Shown here: positions 26,636 to 35,510 of the stretch, piece by piece
Numbering within the stretch: position 1 is the first letter of the stretch
How the letters are laid out: every line of letters starts with the position of its first letter
NCBI RefSeq assembly: GCF_007859955.1
Contig: NZ_SJPR01000001.1
Span: 1,059,590-1,123,589, forward strand
Source of the DNA: Botrimarina colliarenosi
GTDB lineage: Bacteria > Planctomycetota > Planctomycetia > Pirellulales > Lacipirellulaceae
Direction: 5' to 3'
Length of the DNA stretch: 64,000 bases
Translations under genes and position numbers: made by a program
The notes under the pieces: model-generated
Database searches by the model: none
What the model saw: only the letters and a program-made list of their open reading frames with translations
Told to the model about the DNA's origin: nothing

Positions 26636-28174
26636 TCAGTCCGGCAGTGCGGTGTTGACCGCTTCGGACTGGTACAGCGGCAGGTAGCGGTAGTAGACCT
26701 CGAGCGTCATGGTCGCCATCGCGGTCGTGTAGAGGCGTCCGCCGCGGTCGTTGTGCGGGCCTTCGACCCACCAGCTTCCTCGCTCGTGGCCGCGGGTCGA
26801 TTGTTGCTCGACGAGTTGGTCGCGGACCGCGTCGTTCCACTCTCGCCAGACGGGGCCGACGCCGCCGGTGTGGTGGAAGATCGCCTGGGCCGCGTAGTAG
26901 TTGTGATAGAAGTTGCCCGAACGTGGCCCCTCTTTCGCCAGCCGCTCGACGCCCTGTTTCAGACGCTCGTCCGATTGATCCCAGCCGAGGTACATGCGGC
27001 AGAGCAAGCCGACGGCCGAGAGCGTCGGCGTTCCGTTGTAGGCGGGGGCCTCCTCACCCTCGACCGGCTCGGGGGCGGCGAGATAGCCGTACCGCGTTCC
27101 GTCCGCTGTGCTGGCGGAATCAAGAAACGCGGTCGCCCGGCTGGCGACACGCTTCGGCGCCTGGAGGCTGGCGAGCACGCCGCTCTTGAGCGCCATGATC
27201 TGCCAGCCGGTCACCGACGTGTCGCCCGGTTGCTGGGCCGTGTAACGCCAGCCGCCCCCCTGCGGGTCTTGGGCGTAAGCGAGGTAGGCGATCGCCGCTT
27301 GCGCCGGCGCGCGGAGGTCGGGGTCTTTGGTCAGGCCGTACGCTTCGCAGAGGGCGATCGCGCTGATGCCGTGCGCGTACATCCGTCCGCTGTCGGACCA
27401 AGAGAGCCCCGGGTTGTCCTCGTCGATCTCGCCCAACCGAACCAAGGCTCGGAGGCCGTTGCGGATCACGCGGCGGTAGCGGCCGTGCTCGTGCGTCTCG
27501 CCGGCGCCGAGGAACGGCAGAAGTGCGAGCCCCGTGGCGCTCGCCAGCGAGTCGCCAAACGGGTCCTTGCCGGGGACCTTGCCCGGGTGGTCACAACGGC
27601 CACGGCACGCGCCGACGTTGTGGACGAGGCTCCAGGTGCCGTCGGGGTTCTGGTGCTCGGCCATCCATTTCAGCCCGCGGGCGACCGCCGCCTCGCTCGC
27701 CGGCGAGCCCCCCTTGGCCGCGACGAGCGCCGCCTTGCCGGCGTCGGAGCGGCCGTCGGTCCCCACGCCCGCCACCACCGACAGGTTCACGTCGGTCGGC
27801 GAGGCGATTGCCGAGTCGGCGAGCAGCGTCGAAAGGTCAACGGCCGCCGTGGGCGACGCCGCCATGGCGTCGGGGGTTGGGGCCGCGAGTGGCGGCGCCG
27901 ACGCGGCGAGCGGTTGCGACAGGTCGTCGGTCGCGAGGTCGAACGAGACGTCGTCGAGGTCGATCGCCTCGTCGATCCGCTCCGCGGGAGGGGGTTCGCC
28001 CTGCAGGCTGAAGGTCGTCGAAAGCGGCAGCGGCGGCAGCGTCGACCACGCCAGCACCAGAAACACCATGGCGTGCAGGGCGAAGCTCGCTAGCCAGCCA
28101 TACGACTCACGGCCGCCGGCGTGGTACGGCTCGTCGGCGGTCGCTTCGGGCGGCGGTGTTGCGGATTCAGCCAA
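26636..28174 (-). CDS. Membrane-anchored prenyltransferase/squalene-cyclase repeat protein
   Basis: About 512 residues if begun at a TTG; the exact start is uncertain. An N-terminal hydrophobic segment (YGWLASFALHAMVFLVLAW, about residues 25-45) anchors a Pro/Ala/Asp-rich linker of roughly 120 residues. Repeats with the QW-type pattern of alpha/alpha-toroid proteins follow: LKWMAEHQNPDGTWS, IAYLAYAQDPQGGGWRY, and a third around NFYHNYYAAQAIFHH. Catalytic DxDD or zinc sites of true cyclases are not visible, so it probably only has the fold; such proteins are common in planctomycetes. The further 180 codons of open frame upstream read as low-complexity shadow. Confidence 0.8.
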   Translation of the reverse strand: MAESATPPPEATADEPYHAGGRESYGWLASFALHAMVFLVLAWSTLPPLPLSTTFSLQGEPPPAERIDEAIDLDDVSFDLATDDLSQPLAASAPPLAAPTPDAMAASPTAAVDLSTLLADSAIASPTDVNLSVVAGVGTDGRSDAGKAALVAAKGGSPASEAAVARGLKWMAEHQNPDGTWSLVHNVGACRGRCDHPGKVPGKDPFGDSLASATGLALLPFLGAGETHEHGRYRRVIRNGLRALVRLGEIDEDNPGLSWSDSGRMYAHGISAIALCEAYGLTKDPDLRAPAQAAIAYLAYAQDPQGGGWRYTAQQPGDTSVTGWQIMALKSGVLASLQAPKRVASRATAFLDSASTADGTRYGYLAAPEPVEGEEAPAYNGTPTLSAVGLLCRMYLGWDQSDERLKQGVERLAKEGPRSGNFYHNYYAAQAIFHHTGGVGPVWREWNDAVRDQLVEQQSTRGHERGSWWVEGPHNDRGGRLYTTAMATMTLEVYYRYLPLYQSEAVNTALPD

Positions 28175-28463
28175 AACGCGGATGGTTAAGTGGCAAGCAG
28201 CGTGTGCCAGCAACGAACACAGGGTGGCGATTAGGCGAGAGGGGCGGCGACGGGCCGGTCTCTTTAGGCTACGGCGCCACCCCGCCCCCCGCCACGCCTT
28301 GGCCCGCCACGCCTTGGCCCACCACGACTTTGAAAGCGGCGTCCGGCGCCGAAGCTGCCCGAGATTGACAGAAGAGCGGTATAATCCCGTCGGTCGGCTC
28401 CACCGCCAGAGGTGGGCGGACAAACTGAGCGGACATGCGGAAAAGCAAAGGTTGAGACCGAGG

Positions 28464-30845
28464 ATGCGAATCACGTCGCCACCGCCGAACGTCGCGGCGC
28501 TCTCCCGGCGCTTTGCCGTGATCTGGCGCTTTGCCGTGATGTTGACGCTTGCGCTGTGTTCCGGGGCGGCGCTCGCGGCCGCCGACGGGGCCAACCCGGT
28601 CGACCCGGTTACCGAGCCGGCTGTCCCGTTGGCCGCCGAGGGCGAGGAGGGCGACGCTGACGACCGTCCCACGCCGCGCCGTGTCGCCCTGGTGCGACTC
28701 CGCATGCCAATCACCGGCAATGACGACGCCGTCTATCAGGCGCGGCTGCAGCGGGTGGTCGACCAACTGCTCGCCGACGCGCCGCCGGATGACGAACGAC
28801 GGCCCCTGCTGGTCCTCGAGTTCGCCCCCGCCGCCAACGGGGGCGCCACCGAGTTCGAACGCGCGCTGCGGCTCGCGCGGTTCTTGGTGGGCGACCAGAT
28901 GACCCGCGTCAAGACGCTGGCCTACTTGCCCGACTCGGTCGAGGGACACGCCGTTCTGGTGGCGCTGGCGTGCGAAGAGATCGCCATGGCGCCCGAGGCC
29001 CAGATCGGCCGCGCCGGCGTCGACGAAGACGACGCCCGTCCGCTCGAGCCCGGCATCCGTGCTTCCTACCAGCAAATCGCCGAGGCCCGCCGTACGGCGC
29101 CGACCGCTATCGCGTTGGCGATGGTCGACCGCGCCGCCGAGCTGGTCCGGCTTGAGACCGATCGCGGTGTCGAGTACGCCCTCGGCGCTGACCTAGAAGA
29201 CCTCCGCGAGGAGCGCGCCGTCGTTAGCGAGGACGTCATCGCCCCGGCGGGGACGCTCGCCGTCTTCACCGGCCGCGAGGCGCGGGAGGAAGGAATCGCC
29301 AAGTACCTCGTCTCGAGCCGCGAAGCGCTGGCCCAGGCGTTGGCGGTACCGGCCGAATCGCTGATGGAAGACCAATCTCAGGCGGGCGAGTGGCGGCCGG
29401 TGATGATCGACCTGTCCGGCCCGGTGACTAGCCGCAACGTTCGCCGTCTTGAGACCCTGATCGGCGATGAGCTGGAGCGTCACCGCATCAACTGGATCGG
29501 CGTGCGTATCGACTCCGCGGGGGGCGACGTTCGCGCGGCGATCCGGCTCGCGCAGACGCTCGCGGAGCTTGGCGACGGCGAGGTCCGCACCGTCGCCTAC
29601 GTGCCCCAACGCGCCGAAGGCCCCGCGGCGCTGGTGGCGCTCGCCTGTGACCAGCTCGTGATGCAGAGGGGCGCCGTACTGCGGGGCGTCGAGGCCGACG
29701 AAGCCCCTCCCCCGCCCGGCAACGACGCCCCCCCACCCGGCGACGACGTGGGCCGCGTCCTCCGCGAAGGGCTCAAAGATCTGATTGTCGACCCGCAAGA
29801 GCAGCTCGACGCCGCTCGCACCACAATCCGCGAAGTCCTAGCGCCCGCGACGTCGCGGACCTGGTCGCTGCTCGCCGCGACAATCGACCCACGCCTTGAG
29901 CTCGCGGAGTACGCCAACCGCCAGACCGGTGCGGTGCGGATCCTCAGCCCCGACGAGCTGGAAGGGCTCGACGAGGCCGCCGATTGGCGCCAGGGTCAGG
30001 CGGTCAAAGCGGCCGGCGAAGCCCTCGACCTGTCGGCCGAGCGGGCGGTCGAAACCGGTGTCGCTTGGCAAGCCGTCGATCAGTTCGACGACCTGCAGGC
30101 GCTCTACGGCCTGACCGAGGCGCCCGCTACAGCGACCCCTAACTGGGCCCTCGAACTGGTCGAAGCGCTCGCGTCCCCCGGCCTCGCGGCGTTGCTCTTG
30201 GTGATCGGTATCGTCGGTATCTACATCGAACTGCACACGCCCGGCATGGGGCTCGGCGGGTTTATCGCCACGGTCGCGCTGCTGCTGTTCTTCTGGAGCA
30301 AGTTCCTCGACGGCACCGCCGACTGGCTCGAGGTGCTGCTGTTCGCCACCGGCCTTGTCTGCGTGCTGCTCGAGCTGCTGGTGCTTCCCGGCATCGGCAT
30401 CTTTGGCGTCGGCGGCTCGCTGCTGATCATCGCGTCGCTCGTCCTGGCGAGCCAGACGTTCATCCTGCCGCAGACCGAAGGCCAGCTCATCGAACTCCGC
30501 AACTCGTTGGCGACCGTCGCCGGCGCCGGCTTCGGTTTCTTGGTGCTGGCGGGGGTGCTGCGCCAGTACCTGCCGCAATCGGTCCTCTTCCGGCGGGCGA
30601 CCCTCGGGCCGCTCGACGAGGCGGACCGCATCGAGCAAGACCGCCGCGAGCAACTCGCCGACTACGAGCACCTGCTGGGCAAGACCGGGACGGCCACCAC
30701 GAATCTGCTCCCCAGCGGCCGCGCCGAGATCGATGGCGAGCCGGTCGATGTCGTCACCCGTGGCGAGGTTGTTGATCGGGGCGAAGCGGTCGAGGTCGTT
30801 GAAACCCATGCGAACCGAGTCGTCGTCCGCCGCGTCCAGGGGTAG
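28464..30845 (+). CDS. Long NfeD-family membrane protein with two degenerate ClpP-like domains
   Basis: 793 residues. Signal peptide (MLTLALCSGAALAAA), then two tandem ClpP/SppA-like domains: about 50-310 (YLPDSVEGHAVLVALACEEIAMAPEAQIG) and 320-480 (IDSAGGDVRAAIRLAQTL, YVPQRAEGPAALVALACDQLVM). Four to five membrane helices follow (about 560-700), then a C-terminal OB-fold NfeD domain (LLGKTGTATTNLLPSGRAEIDGE...VDVV, about 735-790). In active NfeD proteases the Ser lies in a GARAASAG loop; here the equivalent positions are DSVEGHA and QRAEGPA, so both domains look inactive. The start is ATG of MRITSPP. Divergent from the repeat protein and upstream of a second NfeD and floA. Confidence 0.88.
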   Translation: MRITSPPPNVAALSRRFAVIWRFAVMLTLALCSGAALAAADGANPVDPVTEPAVPLAAEGEEGDADDRPTPRRVALVRLRMPITGNDDAVYQARLQRVVDQLLADAPPDDERRPLLVLEFAPAANGGATEFERALRLARFLVGDQMTRVKTLAYLPDSVEGHAVLVALACEEIAMAPEAQIGRAGVDEDDARPLEPGIRASYQQIAEARRTAPTAIALAMVDRAAELVRLETDRGVEYALGADLEDLREERAVVSEDVIAPAGTLAVFTGREAREEGIAKYLVSSREALAQALAVPAESLMEDQSQAGEWRPVMIDLSGPVTSRNVRRLETLIGDELERHRINWIGVRIDSAGGDVRAAIRLAQTLAELGDGEVRTVAYVPQRAEGPAALVALACDQLVMQRGAVLRGVEADEAPPPPGNDAPPPGDDVGRVLREGLKDLIVDPQEQLDAARTTIREVLAPATSRTWSLLAATIDPRLELAEYANRQTGAVRILSPDELEGLDEAADWRQGQAVKAAGEALDLSAERAVETGVAWQAVDQFDDLQALYGLTEAPATATPNWALELVEALASPGLAALLLVIGIVGIYIELHTPGMGLGGFIATVALLLFFWSKFLDGTADWLEVLLFATGLVCVLLELLVLPGIGIFGVGGSLLIIASLVLASQTFILPQTEGQLIELRNSLATVAGAGFGFLVLAGVLRQYLPQSVLFRRATLGPLDEADRIEQDRREQLADYEHLLGKTGTATTNLLPSGRAEIDGEPVDVVTRGEVVDRGEAVEVVETHANRVVVRRVQG

Positions 30846-30854
30846 AGTGAGTTA

Positions 30855-30968
30855 TCCCCCTCCCTTTTAGGGAGGGGCTAGGGGAGGGTCAGAGCGTTCA
30901 CTACAGGAGAATAAACCTGTGCTGAGAACCTAAACCCTCCCCTAACCCCTCCCTGAAAGGGAGGGGGA
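30855..30968. repeat. Intergenic inverted repeat, family D, copy 2
   Basis: Perfect 35-bp arms (30855-30889 and 30934-30968), TCCCCCTCCCTTTTAGGGAG outward. The 44-base loop is similar to that of copy 1 (GTTCA...CAGGA...AAACCTGTG...TGA), so the copies share descent along their full length. Confidence 0.88.
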
Positions 30969-31005
30969 CTAAACGCTTCCTCCAGCCTCCGGTCTCCAGC
31001 CTCCC

Positions 31006-31608
31006 TTGAACGCTCTCGACGGAATCTCTATCGCCGTGCTGCTGACGCTCATCGGCAGCCTGCTTGTCGTGGCGGAAGTCTTCTTCCCGTCGGGCGGGCT
31101 GCTGGGGTTCCTTTCAGCCGCCGCCTTCTGCGGCGCGATTTATAGCGCCTACTCAGCGGGCGGCTGGATGTACGGCCTGGGGTTCGCTGCGGCCGAAGTG
31201 ATCCTCGCCCCGCTCCTGCTCTACGTGGCGTTCGTCTACTTGCCACAGACGCCGATCGGCCGGTTGCTGGTCGGCGCGGCGCCGACCGAGCAGGAAGTGC
31301 TCCCCGAAGGCGATCGCGATGAGCTGGTGGGCCGTGTCGGGGTCGCCCGGTCGAAGATGCTGCCGTCCGGTTCGGTAGAGATCGACGGCCAGATGCTCGA
31401 CGCCGTCAGTCAGGGCCAAGCGATCGACCCGGGCGAGTACGTTCGCGTCGTCGAGGCGAGCCGCAACCGACTGGTCGTCCGCCGGGCCACGGCCGCCGAT
31501 CGCCCCGACCCCACGCGAGAGACCGGTGGCGCCGACCTGCTGTCGCGCCCCCCCGAGGAGTTGGGCCTTGAGGACTTCGATTTCGACGACGACCCGCCGC
31601 AAGCTTGA
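31006..31608 (+). CDS. Short NfeD-family protein
   Basis: 200 residues. N-terminal part has two to three membrane helices (ISIAVLLTLIGSLLVVAEVFFPSGGLLGF; GLGFAAAEVILAPLLLYVAFVYL). Then comes the soluble OB-fold domain with LVGRVGVARSKMLPSGSVEIDGQ and VRVVEASRNRLVVRR, the NfeD signature. It ends in a short acidic tail. The track start is a TTG with no ribosome site; the true start could be a nearby codon. Co-oriented with the long NfeD and floA, matching the known pairing of NfeD with flotillin-like proteins at membrane microdomains. Confidence 0.82.
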   Translation: MNALDGISIAVLLTLIGSLLVVAEVFFPSGGLLGFLSAAAFCGAIYSAYSAGGWMYGLGFAAAEVILAPLLLYVAFVYLPQTPIGRLLVGAAPTEQEVLPEGDRDELVGRVGVARSKMLPSGSVEIDGQMLDAVSQGQAIDPGEYVRVVEASRNRLVVRRATAADRPDPTRETGGADLLSRPPEELGLEDFDFDDDPPQA

Positions 31609-31668
31609 GCGCCCGACCGCGAAGAGCCTCCAACCAGCCCGCTTTCAAACGGCCCGCTCTCAAACGGC

Positions 31669-31744
31669 CCTGAGCCCCGGGCGCGAGCCCGGGGAGTGAA
31701 TCCGACGCCTACTCGACTCCCCGGGCTCGCGCCCGGGGCTCAGG
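31669..31744. repeat. Intergenic inverted repeat, family E
   Basis: 29-bp perfect arms (31669-31697 and 31716-31744, CCTGAGCCCCGGGCGCGAGC outward) with an 18-base loop, between the short NfeD gene and floA. The left flank has a short direct repeat (CCCGCTNTCAAACGG twice). A degraded relative is at 34009-34090. Confidence 0.88.
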
Positions 31745-31857
31745 GGCTCAGGGGCGGGCTCAGGGACGGGGCCGAAGCCGGTCCCCAAGGTTGTTTCGGC
31801 GGCGTGGCGGCTCTACAACAGGCTTATCTGCCGACCCTCTTACGATGCCGAACTGCG

Positions 31858-32874
31858 ATGATGGAACTCCTCAAGAACCCGACCGTTTGGATCGTCATCA
31901 CGGTCGCGGGGATCATCGTCCTGCTGACGATCTTCGCAATCGTCGCCCGGTTCTTCCGGCTCTACATCCAGTCGGTGACCACCGGGGCGGGGATCGGCCT
32001 GTTCGACCTGCTGCGGATGACCTTCCGCAAGGTCAACCCGACGGTGATCGTCCGCAGCAAGATCATGGCCACGCAGGCGGGCCTCACCGACGAGGAAGGG
32101 GTCACCACCCGCGCGCTGGAGGCCCACTACATGTCGGGCGGCAACGTGCCGCTGGTGATCCGCTCGATGATCGCCGCCCGCAAGGCGAAGATCATCGACC
32201 TCGGCTTCAAGAAGGCGACCGCGATCGACCTCGCGGGCCGCAACATCCTCGAGGCGGTCCAGACGAGCGTCTACCCGCGCGTCATCGACTGCCCGGCGAA
32301 GAACAGCAAGCGGCCGAGCCTCGACGCGGTCGCCCAGGACGGCATCCAGCTGAAGGTCAAGGCGCGCGTCACCGTGCGGGCGAACCTCGACCAACTGATC
32401 GGCGGCGCCACCGAGGAGACGATCGTGGCCCGTGTCGGCGAGGGGATCGTCAGCGCGATCGGCTCGTCCAAGAGCCACAAGGACGTGCTGGAGAACCCCG
32501 ACCGGATCTCCAAGGCGGTGCTCGCCCGCCGTCTCGACTCGCAGACGGCGTTCGAGATTGTCTCGATCGACATCGCCGACATCGACGTGGGCGACAACAT
32601 CGGCGCCCGCCTGCTGGCGGACCAGGCCGAGGCCGACACCCGCGTCGCCCGCGCCGCGGCCGAAGGGCGGCGGGCGATGGCCGTGTCGCAAGAGCAAGAG
32701 AACATCGCCGGCATCGAAGAGATGCGGGCCAAGTTGGTCGAGGCCGAAGCGGAAATCCCCGCCGCGATGGCCGAGGCGTTCCGCACCGGCAAGCTCGGGA
32801 TCCTCGACTATTACCGGATGCGCAACGTCCAGGCCGACACCGAGATGCGGACCTCCATCGCGACGGCCAAGTAA
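31858..32874 (+). CDS. floA: Flotillin-like protein FloA
   Basis: 338 residues, the usual FloA length. An N-terminal membrane segment ([23 protein letters not shown]) is followed by the SPFH-like domain with [23 protein letters not shown] and [24 protein letters not shown]. The Glu/Ala-rich C-terminal coil ([19 protein letters not shown]...) follows, which oligomerises. FloA organises functional membrane microdomains. The start is the first of two consecutive ATGs. It follows the NfeD genes, although a family-E inverted repeat lies between, so transcription may be separate. Confidence 0.95.
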   Translation: MMELLKNPTVWIVITVAGIIVLLTIFAIVARFFRLYIQSVTTGAGIGLFDLLRMTFRKVNPTVIVRSKIMATQAGLTDEEGVTTRALEAHYMSGGNVPLVIRSMIAARKAKIIDLGFKKATAIDLAGRNILEAVQTSVYPRVIDCPAKNSKRPSLDAVAQDGIQLKVKARVTVRANLDQLIGGATEETIVARVGEGIVSAIGSSKSHKDVLENPDRISKAVLARRLDSQTAFEIVSIDIADIDVGDNIGARLLADQAEADTRVARAAAEGRRAMAVSQEQENIAGIEEMRAKLVEAEAEIPAAMAEAFRTGKLGILDYYRMRNVQADTEMRTSIATAK

Positions 32875-32923
32875 CCCCCCGCGATGGCTGCCTAACCCCG
32901 CGTAATTGACCGAGGAGCCTGCC

Positions 32924-33739
32924 GTGCCCTTCACGCCCCTTGCCGCCGAATCGAGCCTGCTCGCCGCAGGTTGGGTCGCCGCGGGCTGGATGGACGGCAT
33001 CGGCCCGCTGTTGGTGGTCGCCTTCTGGGTGCTCCGCCAAGTCATGGTCACGATCCGCGACCAGAAGGAGGCCGCCGACCCGGAGAACCCGGGGCGGGAA
33101 GCCCGCTGGGACGACCGCGAGGCGCTGCCAGACGACCTGCCCCGAGCCGATGGGCCGCCCCGAGCCGAGGGGCGTCCGCGCGCCGAGCGCGCGCCGCAGC
33201 CCGCTCCAGCGGCGAAGCAAGCCGACCTGCGGTCGGAGGTCGAAGAGTTCTTGCGGCGGGCGACCCAGCAGCACCAGCCCGGCGGCGACCCCGCTCCGCC
33301 GAAGCCACGGCGCCAGCCGATCGACCCCTTCGAGGAGCCGCCGCAACGGGCCCCCCGCCGCCAGCCGCCGCCCGCCCGCCAGCAGCCGTCTAAAACGACC
33401 CCGGTCGAGGCGGCCGACGCCGAGCGCGAACCGCGCCGACCGCGGCCTTCGGATTCGATGACGCAACGCTCTGAAATGCGGCATCTGCCCGAAAGCCAGC
33501 TCGCCGAGCAGGCGGCCCATCTCGGCGAATCGCTCTCGCAAACCGACGAACGCCTTGAGGAACGGCTTCATCAGAAGTTCGACCACCGACTGGGCAACAT
33601 CGCCGAACGCCCGGCCGCCAGCGCCGCGGCCGAACCGGATTCCGCCGCCGCTCGTATCAAGAAGGCCCTGAAACGACCCGGGGGCGTGGGCGAGGCCGTC
33701 ATCCTGGCCGAGATCCTCCGCCGCCCATCGGATCGCTAA
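32924..33739 (+). CDS. Proline-rich membrane-associated protein downstream of floA
   Basis: 271 residues. Start is GTG, with GAGGAG six bases upstream. An N-terminal hydrophobic segment (MDGIGPLLVVAFWVLRQVM) anchors a soluble part rich in Pro, Arg, Glu and Gln (about 50-190), then a helical C-terminal region (LAEQAAHLGESLSQTDERLEERLHQ...). It ends with the segment AVILAEILRRPSD. Conserved gene order with floA would suggest a microdomain role, but no domain is recognisable. Confidence 0.75.
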   Translation: MPFTPLAAESSLLAAGWVAAGWMDGIGPLLVVAFWVLRQVMVTIRDQKEAADPENPGREARWDDREALPDDLPRADGPPRAEGRPRAERAPQPAPAAKQADLRSEVEEFLRRATQQHQPGGDPAPPKPRRQPIDPFEEPPQRAPRRQPPPARQQPSKTTPVEAADAEREPRRPRPSDSMTQRSEMRHLPESQLAEQAAHLGESLSQTDERLEERLHQKFDHRLGNIAERPAASAAAEPDSAAARIKKALKRPGGVGEAVILAEILRRPSDR

Positions 33740-33780
33740 ACCGTCGGATCGCTAAACGCCACCTCGCTGGGAATCGATCG

Positions 33781-33996
33781 ATGCCGCTTTACGAATACCT
33801 TTGCAAGAGCTGCGATCACGAGGTCGAGGTGCTGGTCCGCTCTCCCGAAGAGCGGCCCGCGTGCCCCGATTGTGGCCGTACCGAGTTGGTCAAGCTGCTG
33901 AGCGTCTGCGCGACGCCGAGCGGCAGCGGGCGTCCCGAAGCGGGTCCGCCGGCCGGCTCGTGCGGATCGGGTTGCGGCTGCTTTCCAGCCGGCTGA
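33781..33996 (+). CDS. FmdB-family zinc ribbon protein
   Basis: 71 residues. It has the FmdB-type N-terminus MPLYEYLCKSC and a second Cys pair, ACPDCG (C8/C11 and C28/C31), forming a zinc ribbon. The tail is Gly/Ser/Cys-rich (CGSGCGC). Members are putative regulators or small metal-binding proteins. It follows the proline-rich protein gene on the same strand after 41 bp, so it could be the last gene of that operon. Confidence 0.9.
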   Translation: MPLYEYLCKSCDHEVEVLVRSPEERPACPDCGRTELVKLLSVCATPSGSGRPEAGPPAGSCGSGCGCFPAG

Positions 33997-34008
33997 TGAA
34001 TCGCCGGA

Positions 34009-34090
34009 TGCTTCGGAGCCGGGGGCGCAAGCCCTTGGCGTCCCCAGATTCCGTCTCTTACTCCGTGGGCTCGCGCCCGCGGCTTCGATC
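34009..34090. repeat. Degenerate intergenic inverted repeat related to family E
   Basis: GAGCCGGGGGCGCAAGCCC near 34015 pairs imperfectly with GGGCTCGCGCCCGCGGCTTC near 34070, inside a longer interrupted palindrome after the fmdB gene. Confidence 0.6.
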
Positions 34091-34391
34091 TTTTGAGGTG
34101 AAGGGGGTCTTTTGAGGTGGTTGGCTCCTCCCAGGCCCCTACAACCCGCAGAGGCGTAGCGAGCCGACGTAAGTCCCGCATCAGGGCGAGATTACGCAAA
34201 ACGCTTAAATTGACACCCCTTTTCACGCGTGTCTATACTGCCCAGACGCCAATCGGTCGGCGGGTGCGTGTGGGGAGCGATTCCGCTCCCCGCCAAGAGT
34301 CCCCCGCCACCGGCTGCTGGCTCACGGTTTCGAGGTGGCTGTCACCCGCGGGCCGTCCCGCCCTTCGCTGTTCGAGAATAGGCCTCACACG

Positions 34392-35231
34392 ATGAATCTC
34401 CTGGGCAAAAGCCTGGTCGTCGCACTGTTCTTCCTGAGCGTCCTGTTCATGGCGCTGGCGCTGACCGTCTACTCGACGCACCGCAACTGGAAGTCGGTCG
34501 CCGACGCAAAAACACAGCAGCTCAACGACGAGCGCGCCCGGTACGAAACCTTGGTGCGGCAGTCGAACGCCCTAGAAAGCCAGCTCAAGGCCGAGGCCGA
34601 GGCGGCGCTGCAGCAGGTCCGCAAGCTCGAGACCGAGGCGACCCGTCTCGCCGAGGACAACCAGCAGATCAACCGCCGCCTGAACGATCTGAGCGTCAAA
34701 GAACGCCAGGCGATCGAGGCGGTGACCGTTTCTCAGCAGGGGAACAACCAACTCGCCCAAGAAGTCACGCAGCTCCGCGACTCGATCAGCGAGAACATCG
34801 TGGCGAAGGACCGCAGCTTCGAGGTCGCCCTCAAGGCCACCGAAGAGCTGCAGTCGATCCGCAACGACCTCGAGACTGCGATCGAGCGGCAACGCGATCT
34901 GGTCGCCGAGACCGGCCGGATGAGCCGCGTCATGGAGTCCGAGGGCCTCGACCCGAACACGCCCGCCGACGGCGTCACGCCGCGGGTGGACGGCTTCGTC
35001 AGCAAGACCCAGCGGCGTAGCGGCGTGCAACTCGTCGAGATCAGCATCGGCGACGACGATGGCCTGCGGGTCGGGGACACCGTCGAGGTGTTCCGCGACA
35101 CGAAGTACAAGGGCCGCGTCGAGATCCTCAAGACGGCTCCCGACCGCGCCGTGGGCCGTGTCGACACCCGTTTCCAGCAAGGCCCGATCCAGGAGGGCGA
35201 CCGTGTCGCAACTCGACTCAACCTCAACTAG
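34392..35231 (+). CDS. Membrane-anchored coiled-coil protein of unknown function
   Basis: 279 residues. A single N-terminal membrane helix (LVVALFFLSVLFMALALTVY) is followed by a long coiled coil (about 35-185) rich in Gln, Glu, Ala and Arg. A small beta domain at the C-terminus (SGVQLVEISIGDDDGLRVGDTVEVFRD...GRVEILKTAPDRAVGRV) resembles a short translocon- or adhesin-like barrel. The start is the ATG of MNLLGKS. The gene overlaps the next by 29 bp. I do not recognise a family, though the architecture suggests an envelope anchor. Confidence 0.8.
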   Translation: MNLLGKSLVVALFFLSVLFMALALTVYSTHRNWKSVADAKTQQLNDERARYETLVRQSNALESQLKAEAEAALQQVRKLETEATRLAEDNQQINRRLNDLSVKERQAIEAVTVSQQGNNQLAQEVTQLRDSISENIVAKDRSFEVALKATEELQSIRNDLETAIERQRDLVAETGRMSRVMESEGLDPNTPADGVTPRVDGFVSKTQRRSGVQLVEISIGDDDGLRVGDTVEVFRDTKYKGRVEILKTAPDRAVGRVDTRFQQGPIQEGDRVATRLNLN

Positions 35232-35370
35232 CCCCGTTGGCCCCGCACGTGGCGTCCTCGTCAAGAAGCCGCCGACGTCGATCTACACGGTGCTGATGAT
35301 CCTGGCGACGCTCTCGATGTCGCTGGGGTGTCTGTTCCTGGCGCTCGAGCGAGCCAAGTACGGATTCTAG
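35203..35370 (+). CDS. Small membrane protein overlapping the coiled-coil gene
   Basis: 55 residues with one helix (YTVLMILATLSMSLGCLFLALE) and a short charged tail. The GTG start is preceded by AGGAGG at a six-base spacing, inside the end of the upstream gene. This overlap argues for real translation and coupling. No known family. Confidence 0.7.
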   Translation: MSQLDSTSTSPVGPARGVLVKKPPTSIYTVLMILATLSMSLGCLFLALERAKYGF

Positions 35371-35427
35371 GCCGGGCGGCGGCGGGGATCGCCCCGATTC
35401 GCTGCGGTTGCGCGTGTCTTGACGCGA

Positions 35428-35510
35428 CTCCCGGCGCTGGCGCTTAGGGCTCCCGCCCACCAACGGGCAGCCAACACGTGGGCGGGAGCCCTAAGCGCCA
35501 GCGCCGGGAG
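35428..35510. repeat. Intergenic inverted repeat, family A, copy 3
   Basis: Arms 35428-35454 and 35484-35510 are identical to copies 1 and 2, but the 29-base loop differs and extends the stem (GCCCAC with GTGGGC). Confidence 0.9.

Noticed and set aside
27534-28463. Upstream extension of the long NfeD frame
   Set aside because: It overlaps the minus-strand repeat protein gene, is Ser/Arg/Ala low-complexity, and the signal peptide starts at 28464.
28175-28720. N-terminal extension of the prenyltransferase-repeat protein
   Set aside because: Trp/Arg-rich, includes a short tandem repeat and overlaps the start of nfeD; no ribosome site.
3623-35510. Possible CRISPR array from repeated arms
   Set aside because: The repeats are inverted pairs far apart, with no regular spacers and no cas genes.
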